The notes beneath the pieces were generated by a model. It was not told the origin of the DNA, did not search any database, and worked only from the letters and a program-made list of their open reading frames with translations. A stretch of 64,000 bases of DNA from positions 496,001 to 560,000 of the forward strand of contig NZ_AP027040.1 in the NCBI RefSeq assembly GCF_027924525.1. Reading direction: 5' to 3'. Both the position numbers and the translations under genes were made by a program. The DNA comes from Aurantimicrobium sp. INA4. GTDB lineage: Bacteria; Actinomycetota; Actinomycetes; Actinomycetales; Microbacteriaceae. Shown in pieces: positions 54,376-63,812 of the stretch (position 1 is its first letter; each line of letters begins with the position of its first letter).

Positions 54376-55425
54376 CTAAATTTCGTTCTGAGCCGGATAG
54401 ACGACTTCTTTCACAATCAAGACAATTGATGCTGCAATCGGGATTGCCACCAAAGCACCCAAGACTCCCATGAGTGTTCCACCTGCGAGGGCGGCAATGA
54501 CCACGACAGAGCCGGGGATAGAAATAGCCTTGTTCATGATTCGAGGACTGAGAACATACGCCTCAATTTGCATGTAAATCAAGAAGTAGATGCAGATCAC
54601 CAGTGCCGTTTCTGGACCTGCCAAAAGAAGCTGACCTGAAGTCACCAAGATCCAGGACAATACGGTACCGACAAGAGGAATCAGCGCGAACAGGAATGCG
54701 AGGAAACCAAAGAGGAGGGCTTGTTTTCCTCCGATAATTGTGAGGACGATGAAAGCCAGTAAACCATTGAGCACAGCAAGTGAAATCTGGCCAACAACGT
54801 ATTTGCCCACTCCGCTCGTGATTTGTTCACTCATCCGAATGAAGCCCTCACGCTTGCTCAGTGGAACAAAACGGTATGCCGTGTCTTTGACCAACTGAAG
54901 AGACGCGGTGAAGTACAGGGTCAGAATAACCACAATCAAGGTTCCACTGATGGCATTGGCAACACCCACACCGACGGCTAATGCACCACCAGCAATCTTG
55001 CTGATGTTGGCGGGGTCACTGAAGAATTTGCCCAATTCGGCCAGTACGGCATTGACATCAATGACGTTACCGAATTGCTTGTCGAGAAAAGCAATCCAAT
55101 CTTGCGTTTTCAAATCAGTAATCTCTGAAGGCAAGTGGGTCCACAATGAGACCAATTGGTCAATCATTGCGGGAACAATTGCGAACAAGACCCCGATAAA
55201 GACTCCAAGAACACCCACCACCACAGTTGCGATTGCGGCCCACTTAGGGAATTTCTTGGTTTCAAGCCACTTCACTGCAGGGTCAAGACCTAATGACAAG
55301 AACAGAGCAATAAAGATATATGTGAGAACTGTTGCCAACGACTGCACCGCAGTCATCAGGATGATTCCTAGGCCAACGCCCAAGCTACCGATCAGACCGG
55401 CGCGGAATGCGTTTTGAATTTTCAC
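54376..55425 (-). CDS. AI-2E family transporter
   Basis: A 349-residue integral membrane protein with about 7-8 helices, of the AI-2E/PerM-type (UPF0118) family. Members export AI-2 or other solutes, or act as sodium/proton antiporters; no specific role can be chosen. The central soluble segment (about 85-145, with WTHLPSEITDLKTQDW) and the C-terminal ILVTSGQLLLAGPETA region are characteristic. Its start overlaps the stop of the upstream DivIVA-type gene by 4 bases. Confidence 0.88.
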   Translation of the reverse strand: MKIQNAFRAGLIGSLGVGLGIILMTAVQSLATVLTYIFIALFLSLGLDPAVKWLETKKFPKWAAIATVVVGVLGVFIGVLFAIVPAMIDQLVSLWTHLPSEITDLKTQDWIAFLDKQFGNVIDVNAVLAELGKFFSDPANISKIAGGALAVGVGVANAISGTLIVVILTLYFTASLQLVKDTAYRFVPLSKREGFIRMSEQITSGVGKYVVGQISLAVLNGLLAFIVLTIIGGKQALLFGFLAFLFALIPLVGTVLSWILVTSGQLLLAGPETALVICIYFLIYMQIEAYVLSPRIMNKAISIPGSVVVIAALAGGTLMGVLGALVAIPIAASIVLIVKEVVYPAQNEI

Positions 55426-56531
55426 TGGGAAAGCTCCTTTTTTGTGGCCCGCTTCGTGGGGCGTGGTGCCACCGGAAGTGTTTTCTCTAACTCCAACCGT
55501 AGTGCGTCAAAGAATGAAGCGACGGATTCACGCTCGAGTCGGATTTCTTCAAGCTGGGTATAAATCGAAGCAAGCACTGCGGCAACATACTTTTCGGCAT
55601 CAGCAATGATTTTGCGTGCGTGTGTGGTGGCCGCATCCTCTGTAGCTGCAGCCTTCTTTCGTGCCTGCTCAATGATGTTCCGTGCATCTTGATCAGCAGT
55701 GTTTTCTTGCGCAGCTAACTGTGCTTCCAGTTCGCGCTGCGCAGTTCTCGATACCGCAAGTTGTGCCTCAGCAGAAGCTATGTATTTATCTGTTTGTAGG
55801 ACAGATTCTTGGTGCCTTTGTTCAATATCGTGTTCCATTTGTGCACGAACTGCAGCCCCATCTGCATTGAGCTTGAGAATCTGCATAATCTCGTCGCTGA
55901 CCGTGACGCCTTTGTCTCGGCCAGCTACGAGGACCAAACGCAACTCGGCAGCCTCACGCTGGGCATCAGCAATGATCCGGCTTGCTTCATTGCGTGACTC
56001 AGCACGCATTTTTGCGCTCAGGGTTGAACTGTCACCGTGAATCTTCTTTGCTTCAGCTTGCGCTTCAGAAATGATGCGATCTGCTTCAGCCTGTGCAGAA
56101 GAAATTATCTCTCCAGCCTCAGCAGTAGCCTCCTCGCGAATCTCCTGAGCATTCTGAAGAGCTTCAGCTCGAACTTGTTCATATCCTTCACGCGCAGATG
56201 CAATGAATTGGCTTGAGGTTTTCTCAGCAGCTGAGCGAATAAGCAGCGCATCGCTTTCCGCGTTGAGAATAATCTGCCGTGCTTGCTTATCTGCCTGAGT
56301 AAATTTTTTTGCAAGTTGAGCTGTGAGCCCAGCAGGAGTGGGGCTTGCTTGGTTGTTGAGCTCGAGTTCGAGCTCGGCCACTCGTTCCTCTAAAACTTTA
56401 ACTTGAGCAAGGGTGTCATCGTGCAGCGTTTTGGCGGCGAGCAGTTCGCGGCGGAGTTTCTGCACCAGTGCGTCCACCTGCTGAGGATCGTATCCGCGCA
56501 AGACGCGAGAAAACGAAGATTCAGAAGACAC
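55422..56531 (-). CDS. DivIVA-domain coiled-coil protein
   Basis: A 369-residue cytoplasmic protein. The N-terminal 60 residues match DivIVA (FSRVLRGYDPQQVDALVQKLRRELL), and the rest is a long coiled coil rich in repeated IISEAQAEADR-like units (about 135-200 and 290-330). It probably organises the pole or septum in actinobacterial growth. It overlaps the AI-2E gene by 4 bases. Its GTG start at 56531 has an AAGGGAA box, and the leader holds a 7-bp hairpin (CTCCCGA-CTT-TCGGGAG, 56546-56562). Confidence 0.85.
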   Translation of the reverse strand: MSSESSFSRVLRGYDPQQVDALVQKLRRELLAAKTLHDDTLAQVKVLEERVAELELELNNQASPTPAGLTAQLAKKFTQADKQARQIILNAESDALLIRSAAEKTSSQFIASAREGYEQVRAEALQNAQEIREEATAEAGEIISSAQAEADRIISEAQAEAKKIHGDSSTLSAKMRAESRNEASRIIADAQREAAELRLVLVAGRDKGVTVSDEIMQILKLNADGAAVRAQMEHDIEQRHQESVLQTDKYIASAEAQLAVSRTAQRELEAQLAAQENTADQDARNIIEQARKKAAATEDAATTHARKIIADAEKYVAAVLASIYTQLEEIRLERESVASFFDALRLELEKTLPVAPRPTKRATKKELSQ

Positions 56532-56672
56532 TGTTCCCTTTCGTACTCCCGACTTTCGGGAGAAAGCAACCCTGTGAGTCTACCTAGGAGTGGGGGCCAA
56601 CTCTGCGTCGAATATAGGGAAAAAGCCCCTCACAGGTTTCCCTCACGCGTTTCGGGTATCTTTAGAAGGACT

Positions 56673-56685
56673 TAACGTGACGTTA
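56673..56685. promoter_or_regulatory. Palindrome in a divergent promoter region
   Basis: TAACGTGACGTTA is a perfect 13-base inverted repeat in the 203-base gap between the DivIVA-type gene and the forward 596-residue gene. GTGAC is also directly repeated here. It could be an operator; no regulator is nearby to assign. The rest of the gap holds no ORF. Confidence 0.35.
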
Positions 56686-56734
56686 GTGACCACATCTGGT
56701 GTCATGAACGTGCATACGTACAAGGAGACAAATC

Positions 56735-58525
56735 GTGCGGTTCATTATTGCTATTGGCGTGTTCGTCGTAGCAGCCATCCTGCTTGGCATCGGTGTAACC
56801 CAGAAGCTGTTTTTCTCCGGACCCGAAATGATCACCCTCAGTGCGGAAGTAAATCCCAACGCCCCTTACGTGGTCATTGACGGTAAGACTCTTACTCTCC
56901 ACGGAAACACCCCCTACGTCACAGTTACTGGAGCGAGCAAGGGTAACTTTGTCGGTTATGGTCGCACAACTGATGTGAAGGCGTGGATCGGTGCTGACGA
57001 TTATGAAGCTTTGGGTTATTCCACAAACCAAAGCAAGTTTGTTCTCGCTGAGGGTAAGCCTCTGGTGAACAACCCAGAGAACCCGGCCCTGACTGAAATT
57101 CCCGAACAATCAATCACCACTCCCGCCGGTAGTGATCTGTGGCTGGGTGAGGCTAGCGCCCAAAAAACTGCCACAGTACCCACTGAACTCGACAAGAGTA
57201 TGTCTGTCATCATTGCATCAGATGGGACAGCCAATGCTCCAGGCAATGTAACCATTTCATGGCCGCTTCCTAGTGCTGTTCCGTTTGCAACTGGATTCAT
57301 CATCATCGGTGGGGTGTTGGCGCTCGTCGGCCTCATTCTTTATTTGTGGGCTCTGCGCCATGACCGTAATACTCAAGGACCTAGGCGTCGAGGATCAGGT
57401 CCTAAACCCCCTAAGCCTCGTAGCTTGAGCATGCCCACACCAAAATCTTTGGTCAGTGCTGCGGCCAAAGGCCGCCGGGCACTGCCTCGAGGTTCCAGTT
57501 TTGTAGCCCTCGGTCTCGCCGGTGTTTTGACAGTGGGGTTGAGCTCCTGCAGTCCATTCCAGGCTCCACAGGCACCTGCTGAGCAAGCAACTCCTTCAGC
57601 AACGCCAACACCAGGTATCGAAGGTGAACCACCAGCAGTGACGGAACGTCAGCTGGGTGTAATTCTGGAGAAGATTTCGACCGTTGTTTCCTCGGCTGAT
57701 TCCACACTGGATGCAAACCTTTCTGCAACGCGATTGATCGGTCCTGCCCAGGAAATACGCGCGGCAAACTATGCCATCCGAAAGGTTGACAGCGGGGTTC
57801 CCGCATTGCCAGCATTAGCGGCTTCACCAATTACGTTTGTGATGCCTCAGGCCACTAACGCGTGGCCTCGACAAGTCATTGCGGTTGTCCAGAACGAAAA
57901 AGATCCATCTGTACCAACCATGGGGCTGATGATGATCCAAAACTCTCCTCGGGATAACTACCACATTGAGTATTTGGTCACACTGGAACCAAATGCTTCC
58001 GTACCGACAGTTGCGCCAGCAAATGTAGGTTCTGCATTGGTCATGCCAGATTCAAAGCTCCTCCTGATTTCCCCCGACCAACTTTCTGCCGCATATGGTT
58101 CAGTATTGATGCAGGGTGAAGCAAGTCCCTATTTCGGTTTGTTCGATCTCACTGCCGACACTCTTGTTACTCAGATTGGTAAAGCTTACAAAGACCAAAA
58201 AGTTGCTTCACTCTCAGGACGCGCATCCGTTGAATTCAGCCAATCACCCGGAACTGGGGTTCCTATGGGCTTGGCCACACTCGACTCAGGTGCCATTGTG
58301 ACTGTTGGTCTGAACGAAATTGAAACCGTCAAGCCCACCGAAGCTGGTGCATCGGTCAGTCTTGAGGGTCAAGCCAAAACCTTAAGCGGCATTTCTTCTT
58401 CCCCTACAGGCGTGGAATCTACCTATGGCTTGCAACTTGCCTTCTATGTTCCGCCTTTGGGCAGCACAGAAAAGATTCGTCTCCTGGGTTACACCCAAGG
58501 TCTGATTGCAGCAAAGGGACTCTAA
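56735..58525 (+). CDS. Membrane protein joined to a lipoprotein-like domain
   Basis: A 596-residue protein in two parts. Residues 1-210 have an N-terminal helix (about 4-24), an extracytoplasmic domain and a second helix (about 185-207). A basic, Pro-rich cytoplasmic linker (about 208-253) leads to a third hydrophobic stretch ending in LSSC (C272), which looks like a lipoprotein signal and lipobox, followed by a Pro/Ala-rich spacer and a 300-residue soluble domain. So the protein resembles a membrane protein fused to a lipoprotein. I do not recognise either domain. The stop overlaps the next start by one base (TAATG), so the YbbN-like gene is coupled. Confidence 0.7.
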   Translation: MRFIIAIGVFVVAAILLGIGVTQKLFFSGPEMITLSAEVNPNAPYVVIDGKTLTLHGNTPYVTVTGASKGNFVGYGRTTDVKAWIGADDYEALGYSTNQSKFVLAEGKPLVNNPENPALTEIPEQSITTPAGSDLWLGEASAQKTATVPTELDKSMSVIIASDGTANAPGNVTISWPLPSAVPFATGFIIIGGVLALVGLILYLWALRHDRNTQGPRRRGSGPKPPKPRSLSMPTPKSLVSAAAKGRRALPRGSSFVALGLAGVLTVGLSSCSPFQAPQAPAEQATPSATPTPGIEGEPPAVTERQLGVILEKISTVVSSADSTLDANLSATRLIGPAQEIRAANYAIRKVDSGVPALPALAASPITFVMPQATNAWPRQVIAVVQNEKDPSVPTMGLMMIQNSPRDNYHIEYLVTLEPNASVPTVAPANVGSALVMPDSKLLLISPDQLSAAYGSVLMQGEASPYFGLFDLTADTLVTQIGKAYKDQKVASLSGRASVEFSQSPGTGVPMGLATLDSGAIVTVGLNEIETVKPTEAGASVSLEGQAKTLSGISSSPTGVESTYGLQLAFYVPPLGSTEKIRLLGYTQGLIAAKGL

Positions 58526-59511
58526 TGTCGATGCCGTCACTTCCTAACCTGCGTGGCGCGGTTGACCTCAGTTCACTGGTGAACCGCCCTGCACCTGGAT
58601 CAGTAAACACCGCTGGTGGAACTCGCGCTCCGGGGGAGACTTCTGCTCCGGTTTCTGCAGGAACCTCCGTTCCAGTTCCGCAATTAGTTCTCGAAGGAAC
58701 AGACACCAACTTCACCGCCATCTTGGATCTGTCGAACCAAGTGCCCGTAATTGTTGACCTGTGGGCAGATGAAGCACCCCAGTGTGCTGAACTCTCTCCG
58801 ATACTGGAAAAAGTTGTTCTCGCATTTGAAGGACGACTCATCCTTGTCCGAGTGAACGCGGTAGAAAACCCTCAACTAACTCAGGCATTCCAAGCACAAA
58901 CCGTTCCAACGACCGCTGCCGTTTTAGCTGGACGACCTCTTCCACTCTTTGCAGGGGTTGCCGGGGAAGCTGACATTCAGAACCTCTTTGAACAAGTTCT
59001 GGAACTTGCTGCACAAAACGGTGTTGTGGGCATTGCCAAACCTGCAGGAGATTCTGTCGGTGAAGAAAGTGCTGAAGTTTCGCCTCCAGCACCAGCTCTA
59101 CCCCCGTTGCACCAAGAAGCCTTTGACGCTGCAGAGCGCGGAGACTACCCAGCTGCAATTGCGGCGTGGGAGAAGGCACTCAAGCAAAACCCTAACGACG
59201 CGGATGCGAAAGCCGGTCTTGCCCAGATTTCCTTATTGCACCGCTTGCAAAGCAAAGCAATGGCAGATATTCGTTCCGCAGCTGCAGCTAATCCTCACGG
59301 GTTAGAGCAGCAGCTGGATGTTGCAGATCTCGACGTCTCTGGCGGTCACATTGAGGATGCTTTTGATCGTCTGCTCGTGCTTTTTCCCACCTTGGATCAA
59401 GATGGTAAGAACGTCGTTCGTGCCAGGTTGCTTGAGCTTTTTGAGGTTGTCGGTGTGACTGACCCTGTCGTCAATGCCGCACGGTTGCGACTGACAAACC
59501 TGCTGTACTAG
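58525..59511 (+). CDS. YbbN-like thioredoxin-fold/TPR protein
   Basis: A 328-residue cytosolic protein. A disordered Pro/Gly/Ser-rich N-terminus (about 1-50) leads into a thioredoxin fold (about 58-160). Its active-site position reads WADEAPQCAEL, so only one cysteine of the CxxC remains and redox activity is unlikely. The C-terminal part (about 190-325) is TPR-like, e.g. AAERGDYPAAIAAWEKALKQ. This matches YbbN/CnoX, a co-chaperone. It is coupled to the preceding gene by TAATG; its stop abuts the convergent glgB stop. Confidence 0.85.
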   Translation: MSMPSLPNLRGAVDLSSLVNRPAPGSVNTAGGTRAPGETSAPVSAGTSVPVPQLVLEGTDTNFTAILDLSNQVPVIVDLWADEAPQCAELSPILEKVVLAFEGRLILVRVNAVENPQLTQAFQAQTVPTTAAVLAGRPLPLFAGVAGEADIQNLFEQVLELAAQNGVVGIAKPAGDSVGEESAEVSPPAPALPPLHQEAFDAAERGDYPAAIAAWEKALKQNPNDADAKAGLAQISLLHRLQSKAMADIRSAAAANPHGLEQQLDVADLDVSGGHIEDAFDRLLVLFPTLDQDGKNVVRARLLELFEVVGVTDPVVNAARLRLTNLLY

Positions 59512-61779
59512 CTACTTCGCAGGCTTGTAGAAGAACAGAACACCCAAAGGTGGCAGGGTAATTCGAGCGGAGTGTTCGAAATTGTTCCACTGGTCCTTGG
59601 TTGCAGTCACCTTGCCCATGTTGCCCACACCGGAACCACCAAAGTCCTGAGCATCAGAGTTGAACAGCTCAGTCCAGACTCCACCTGAGGGTAAACCAAG
59701 CTGGAAATCATGGTGTGGGTTTCCGGCAAAGTTCGCCACCACAGCTAACGCATTGCCCTTGGCGTCATATCGGACGAAGGAGACAACATTGCGACCGTTA
59801 TCTGCACCATCAATCCACTGGAAGGCTTCAGGGTCGCTATCGCGCTGCCACAGTGCTGGGGTATCTTGATAGACCTTATTGAGCTGCTTCACCATTCGTT
59901 GAAGTCCTTGGTGGGCAGGCTGGTCCAAAATCCACCAATCGAGAGAGCGTTCCTGGCTCCACTCTGAGGGCTGACCGAACTCTTGTCCCATAAAGAGCAG
60001 TTGCTTGCCAGGATGGCCCCACATGAACGCCAAATATGCACGCATATTTGCCAGCTTTTGCCAGTGGTCGCCTGGCATCTTTGCCAGTAACGATCCCTTG
60101 CCATGAACGACCTCGTCATGAGAGATCGGCAGGATGAAGTTTTCACTAAACGCATACTGGAAAGAGAAGGTGATGTCCCAGTGGTGATATTCCCGATACA
60201 TCGGATCGGTGTGGATGTATTCGAGGCTGTCGTGCATCCACCCCATGTTCCATTTGAAACCAAAGCCTAAACCGCCACCTTCGGTTGGGGCGGTGACACC
60301 ACCCCAGGAAGTGGACTCCTCGGCTGCCATGATGACACCGGGGTGGTGTTTATACACGGTGGCGTTGGCTTCTTGCAGGAAGTTGATGGCTTCGAGGTTT
60401 TCTCGTCCGCCGTATTGGTTCGGTAGCCACTGGCCGTCTTCGCGACTGTAATCCAGGTACAACATGGATGCGACAGCATCGACGCGCAAACCATCAATAT
60501 GGAACTCTTCGATCCAATACAGCGCATTGGCCACGAGAAAGTTTCGCACCTCATTGCGACCAAAATCAAAGATGTAGGTTCCCCAGTCGGGATGCTCGCC
60601 CTTGCGAGGATCAGCATGTTCGTAGAGGGGCTGACCATCAAAACGTGCCAAAGCCCATTCGTCTTTGGGGAAGTGCCCAGGAACCCAGTCCAGAAGCACT
60701 CCGATTCCCGCATCGTGCAGGCGGTCAATGAGGTATTTCAGATCATCTGGGTCACCAAAGCGTGCAGTGGGCGCGTAATAGCCAGTGACTTGATACCCCC
60801 AAGAAGGCCCATACGGATGCTCTGCCAACGGCATGAACTCCACGTGGGTAAAGCCAGTTTCAAGAACGTGACCAATGAGGTCATCTGCTAGCTGGCGGTA
60901 TGACAATCCTTGGCGCCATGAACCCACATGCAGTTCATAAATACTCATGGGGGCAGCATGCTGAGCGGTTTTTGCTCGCTTGGTCAACCACTTCTTATCG
61001 CCCCACTTGTAGTTGGAGTGAGCAATGATGGAGCCCGTCAGCGGTGGGCACTCGGTTTGGCGTGCCATCGGATCAGCACGTTCAACCCAGTGGCCTGCCT
61101 TGGTGAGTATTTCAAACTTGTAGACCTCACCGGGGTGCACATCGGGTACAAACAGTTCCCAGACGCCACTGGAGCCCAGCGAACGCATCGAGTGGCCTTC
61201 ACCATTCCAGCTATTGAAGGTTCCTTTAACGCGCACGGCCTGGGCATTTGGAGCCCACACGCTAAATGCGGTTCCTTGAACAGTCCCCTTGACTCCACCG
61301 TGGCCGATATAGCGAGCCCCGAGGACTTCCCACAGCCGCTCGTGTCGACCTTCACGAATCAAGTGCAGGTCCAGCTCACCGACGGTGGGGGCGAAGCGGT
61401 AGCCGTCTTCTGCAATCCATTCAGAACCATCGGGGTAACGGGTTTCAATTTTGTAATCTTGCAAACCCAGTTTGTGTGCACCCTCCCAGATGCCGTGACC
61501 GGCGTGACTGAGCTCGATACGTGCTTTGCTACCCAATACGGCGATGACCTCAGAGGCCAAAGGGCGCCGAGTGCGAATAATCGTGACGTGATCTGTTGAA
61601 CCTTCGACAGTGATGAGGTGCTGTCCAAGCACACTGTGTGGGTCGTAATGACTTCCCTGGGCAACCCAGGCAAGCAAACCATCATCGAGCTGGGGAGTGC
61701 GCCAATCCGAGGTCGCGGCTTTCTTAGTTGCAGTTATTTTGGCTGCAGATCTTTTCACGGTTGGCTTTTTCTCTGTCAC
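59512..61779 (-). CDS. glgB: 1,4-alpha-glucan branching enzyme
   Basis: A 755-residue GlgB, which makes alpha-1,6 branches in glycogen or maltodextrin. A Lys/Ala-rich N-terminal tail (about 1-25) precedes two beta-sandwich domains and the GH13 barrel. Catalytic motifs are DGLRVDAVASML (nucleophile Asp), MAAEESTSW (acid Glu) and LPISHDEVVHGKG near residues 560-570. The start is GTG 61779, overlapping the glgE stop by GTGA, so both are made together. It ends flush with the YbbN-like gene. Confidence 0.95.
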   Translation of the reverse strand: MTEKKPTVKRSAAKITATKKAATSDWRTPQLDDGLLAWVAQGSHYDPHSVLGQHLITVEGSTDHVTIIRTRRPLASEVIAVLGSKARIELSHAGHGIWEGAHKLGLQDYKIETRYPDGSEWIAEDGYRFAPTVGELDLHLIREGRHERLWEVLGARYIGHGGVKGTVQGTAFSVWAPNAQAVRVKGTFNSWNGEGHSMRSLGSSGVWELFVPDVHPGEVYKFEILTKAGHWVERADPMARQTECPPLTGSIIAHSNYKWGDKKWLTKRAKTAQHAAPMSIYELHVGSWRQGLSYRQLADDLIGHVLETGFTHVEFMPLAEHPYGPSWGYQVTGYYAPTARFGDPDDLKYLIDRLHDAGIGVLLDWVPGHFPKDEWALARFDGQPLYEHADPRKGEHPDWGTYIFDFGRNEVRNFLVANALYWIEEFHIDGLRVDAVASMLYLDYSREDGQWLPNQYGGRENLEAINFLQEANATVYKHHPGVIMAAEESTSWGGVTAPTEGGGLGFGFKWNMGWMHDSLEYIHTDPMYREYHHWDITFSFQYAFSENFILPISHDEVVHGKGSLLAKMPGDHWQKLANMRAYLAFMWGHPGKQLLFMGQEFGQPSEWSQERSLDWWILDQPAHQGLQRMVKQLNKVYQDTPALWQRDSDPEAFQWIDGADNGRNVVSFVRYDAKGNALAVVANFAGNPHHDFQLGLPSGGVWTELFNSDAQDFGGSGVGNMGKVTATKDQWNNFEHSARITLPPLGVLFFYKPAK

Positions 61780-63776
61780 GAGTTCACTCCGCTCACGTGC
61801 AAAATATGGACTGGTTCAGTGAAAGGATCCAAGCGCACGTAGTTATCTGCACCCCAAGTCCATTCGGTACCTGTGATGAGGTTGGTAACGGTGAGGGTGT
61901 CACCGTGTGAGGCACCCAGGGTTGTCAGATCCAAATGCACGGTGGTTTCCCTCACAGAGTGAGGGTCAGTGTTCACCACGATGATGAGAGTGTCGGAGCT
62001 TCCAGTTCCCGTAAATTGCGCATCCAAGTGCTTGCTGTAACACAGGATTGCCTCATCGTCAGTGCGCTGAATGGTGATGTTTCGCAACTGTCCCAGAGCA
62101 GGGTGTTCTGCGCGGATGGCGTTCAATTGAGTCAGGTAGGGAGCTAGTGAGGTCCCGGCCTTGTCGATGGCAGCCCAATCGCGGAATTTGTATTCGAACT
62201 TTTCGTTGTCGATGTACTCCTCTGCGCCCGGGCGAGCTACAGATTCATAGAGTTCAAACCCTGTGTACACCCCCCACAGTGGTGCAGCTGTTGCCGCGAG
62301 CGTGGCGCGAATAGTGAAGGCGGCAGGGCCGCCGAATTGCAAGTATTCGGTGAGAATATCTGGGGTGTTCACAAACAGGTTAGGCCGCATGAAATCTGCG
62401 GTGTCATGCGAAATGGAACGGAAGAATTCTTCCAGTTCCCATTTCGTGTTACGCCATGTGAAATAGGAATATGACTGTTGGAATCCCACTTTGGCAAGTG
62501 TTTGCATCATGGCTGGGCGAGTAAACGCTTCCGCTAAAAACACAACCTCAGGGTGTTTGGTGTTGACTTCAGAAATCAACCATTCCCAGAAATCGACAGG
62601 TTTGGTGTGTGGGTTATCCACCCTGAACGTGGTGATCCCTTTGGAAATCCAGAACAAAACCACCCGCAGCACCTCAGCACGAATGCCTTCGGGATCGTTA
62701 TCAAAATTGATGGGGTAGATGTCTTGATACTTCTTTGGTGGGTTTTCTGCGAAGGCAATGCTGCCATCGGGCAAGGTGGTAAACCATTCAGGGTTTGTTT
62801 TCACCCACGGGTGATCAGGAGCAGCTTGTAGGGCAAGATCTAATGCAACCTCGAGCCCGTTCTTTTTCGCTTCTTTGAGAAAGAACGCAAAGTCAGAAAA
62901 GTCGCCCAAGTCGGGATGGATTGCATCATGGCCGCCGTCTGCAGAACCAATGGCCCACGGAGAGCCTGGGTCACCTGGCTGTGTGACCAAGGTGTTGTTG
63001 GGGCCTTTACGGTTGATAGTGCCGATCGGGTGAATGGGGGGCATGTATAAAACGTTGAAGCCCATTTTGGCCACAGCCGGTAAACGTTTGGCAGCCGTGC
63101 GGAAGGTACCCGACGTCCAGGAGCCATCTGCATTGAGCTTGGCACCCTCGGAGCGAGGGAAGAATTCATACCAGTTAGCAAACCCGGCACGCACGCGCTC
63201 TACATGCAGCGGGTATTCAGCTGAGAAGGTTTCCAAGCTAGAAATGGGGGCGTGCAAAAGCAAAGCATCAACTTCTTCGCCACTAGCTTTTTCAAAACGA
63301 ACCAGAGGGTCAATGGCTGTATCTGCCAATGTGGCTGCAACAGCCGCCAGTTTCTTGCGGTGGGTTACCGTCCTCGAGGGTTCCTTGGAAGCTCGAGTGA
63401 ACAGCTCGGAACCGATGGTGAGCATCAACTCCACATCAATTCCTAGAGGAATCTTCACCTCAGCGTTGTGATGCCATGTTGCATAGTCATCCGAGTAGGC
63501 CTCAACGGTGAAAGTCCACGCACCAGGCTTATCTGGCTGTGCTTGAACAATCCACCTGTCGGTGCCAGGACCTGCAGAGTGCATCTGAATCCTCGAAGAC
63601 TTCCCTTCGGGGTTGCGTAAATGCAGTGCAACACCGATCAGGTCGTGACCTTCACGGAAACATGTTGCACTGAAGGGGACAACTTCCCCGACAAACGCTT
63701 TCGCAGAAAGCCCAGGCACCCCCAGATCAGGGCGAACGTCGAGAATGGGAATGCGGCCGATGGATGAGGGTTCCAT
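61776..63776 (-). CDS. glgE: Alpha-1,4-glucan:maltose-1-phosphate maltosyltransferase
   Basis: A 666-residue GH13_3 enzyme that extends alpha-1,4-glucan with maltose from maltose-1-phosphate. The N-terminal domain (about 1-190) has the characteristic RIPILDVRP start. The catalytic barrel contains GFNVLYMPPIHPIG, the nucleophile in FRVDNPHTKP and the acid in VVFLAEAFTRP, and the AADHPW-type loop appears as QAAPDHPWVK. The gene lies upstream of and overlaps glgB, as in many actinobacteria. TreS and Pep2, which make the donor, are not in this window. Confidence 0.95.
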   Translation of the reverse strand: MEPSSIGRIPILDVRPDLGVPGLSAKAFVGEVVPFSATCFREGHDLIGVALHLRNPEGKSSRIQMHSAGPGTDRWIVQAQPDKPGAWTFTVEAYSDDYATWHHNAEVKIPLGIDVELMLTIGSELFTRASKEPSRTVTHRKKLAAVAATLADTAIDPLVRFEKASGEEVDALLLHAPISSLETFSAEYPLHVERVRAGFANWYEFFPRSEGAKLNADGSWTSGTFRTAAKRLPAVAKMGFNVLYMPPIHPIGTINRKGPNNTLVTQPGDPGSPWAIGSADGGHDAIHPDLGDFSDFAFFLKEAKKNGLEVALDLALQAAPDHPWVKTNPEWFTTLPDGSIAFAENPPKKYQDIYPINFDNDPEGIRAEVLRVVLFWISKGITTFRVDNPHTKPVDFWEWLISEVNTKHPEVVFLAEAFTRPAMMQTLAKVGFQQSYSYFTWRNTKWELEEFFRSISHDTADFMRPNLFVNTPDILTEYLQFGGPAAFTIRATLAATAAPLWGVYTGFELYESVARPGAEEYIDNEKFEYKFRDWAAIDKAGTSLAPYLTQLNAIRAEHPALGQLRNITIQRTDDEAILCYSKHLDAQFTGTGSSDTLIIVVNTDPHSVRETTVHLDLTTLGASHGDTLTVTNLITGTEWTWGADNYVRLDPFTEPVHILHVSGVNS

Positions 63777-63812
63777 AATCGAAAACTACTCTCTTGCAGT
63801 GTGTTCTGGAAA

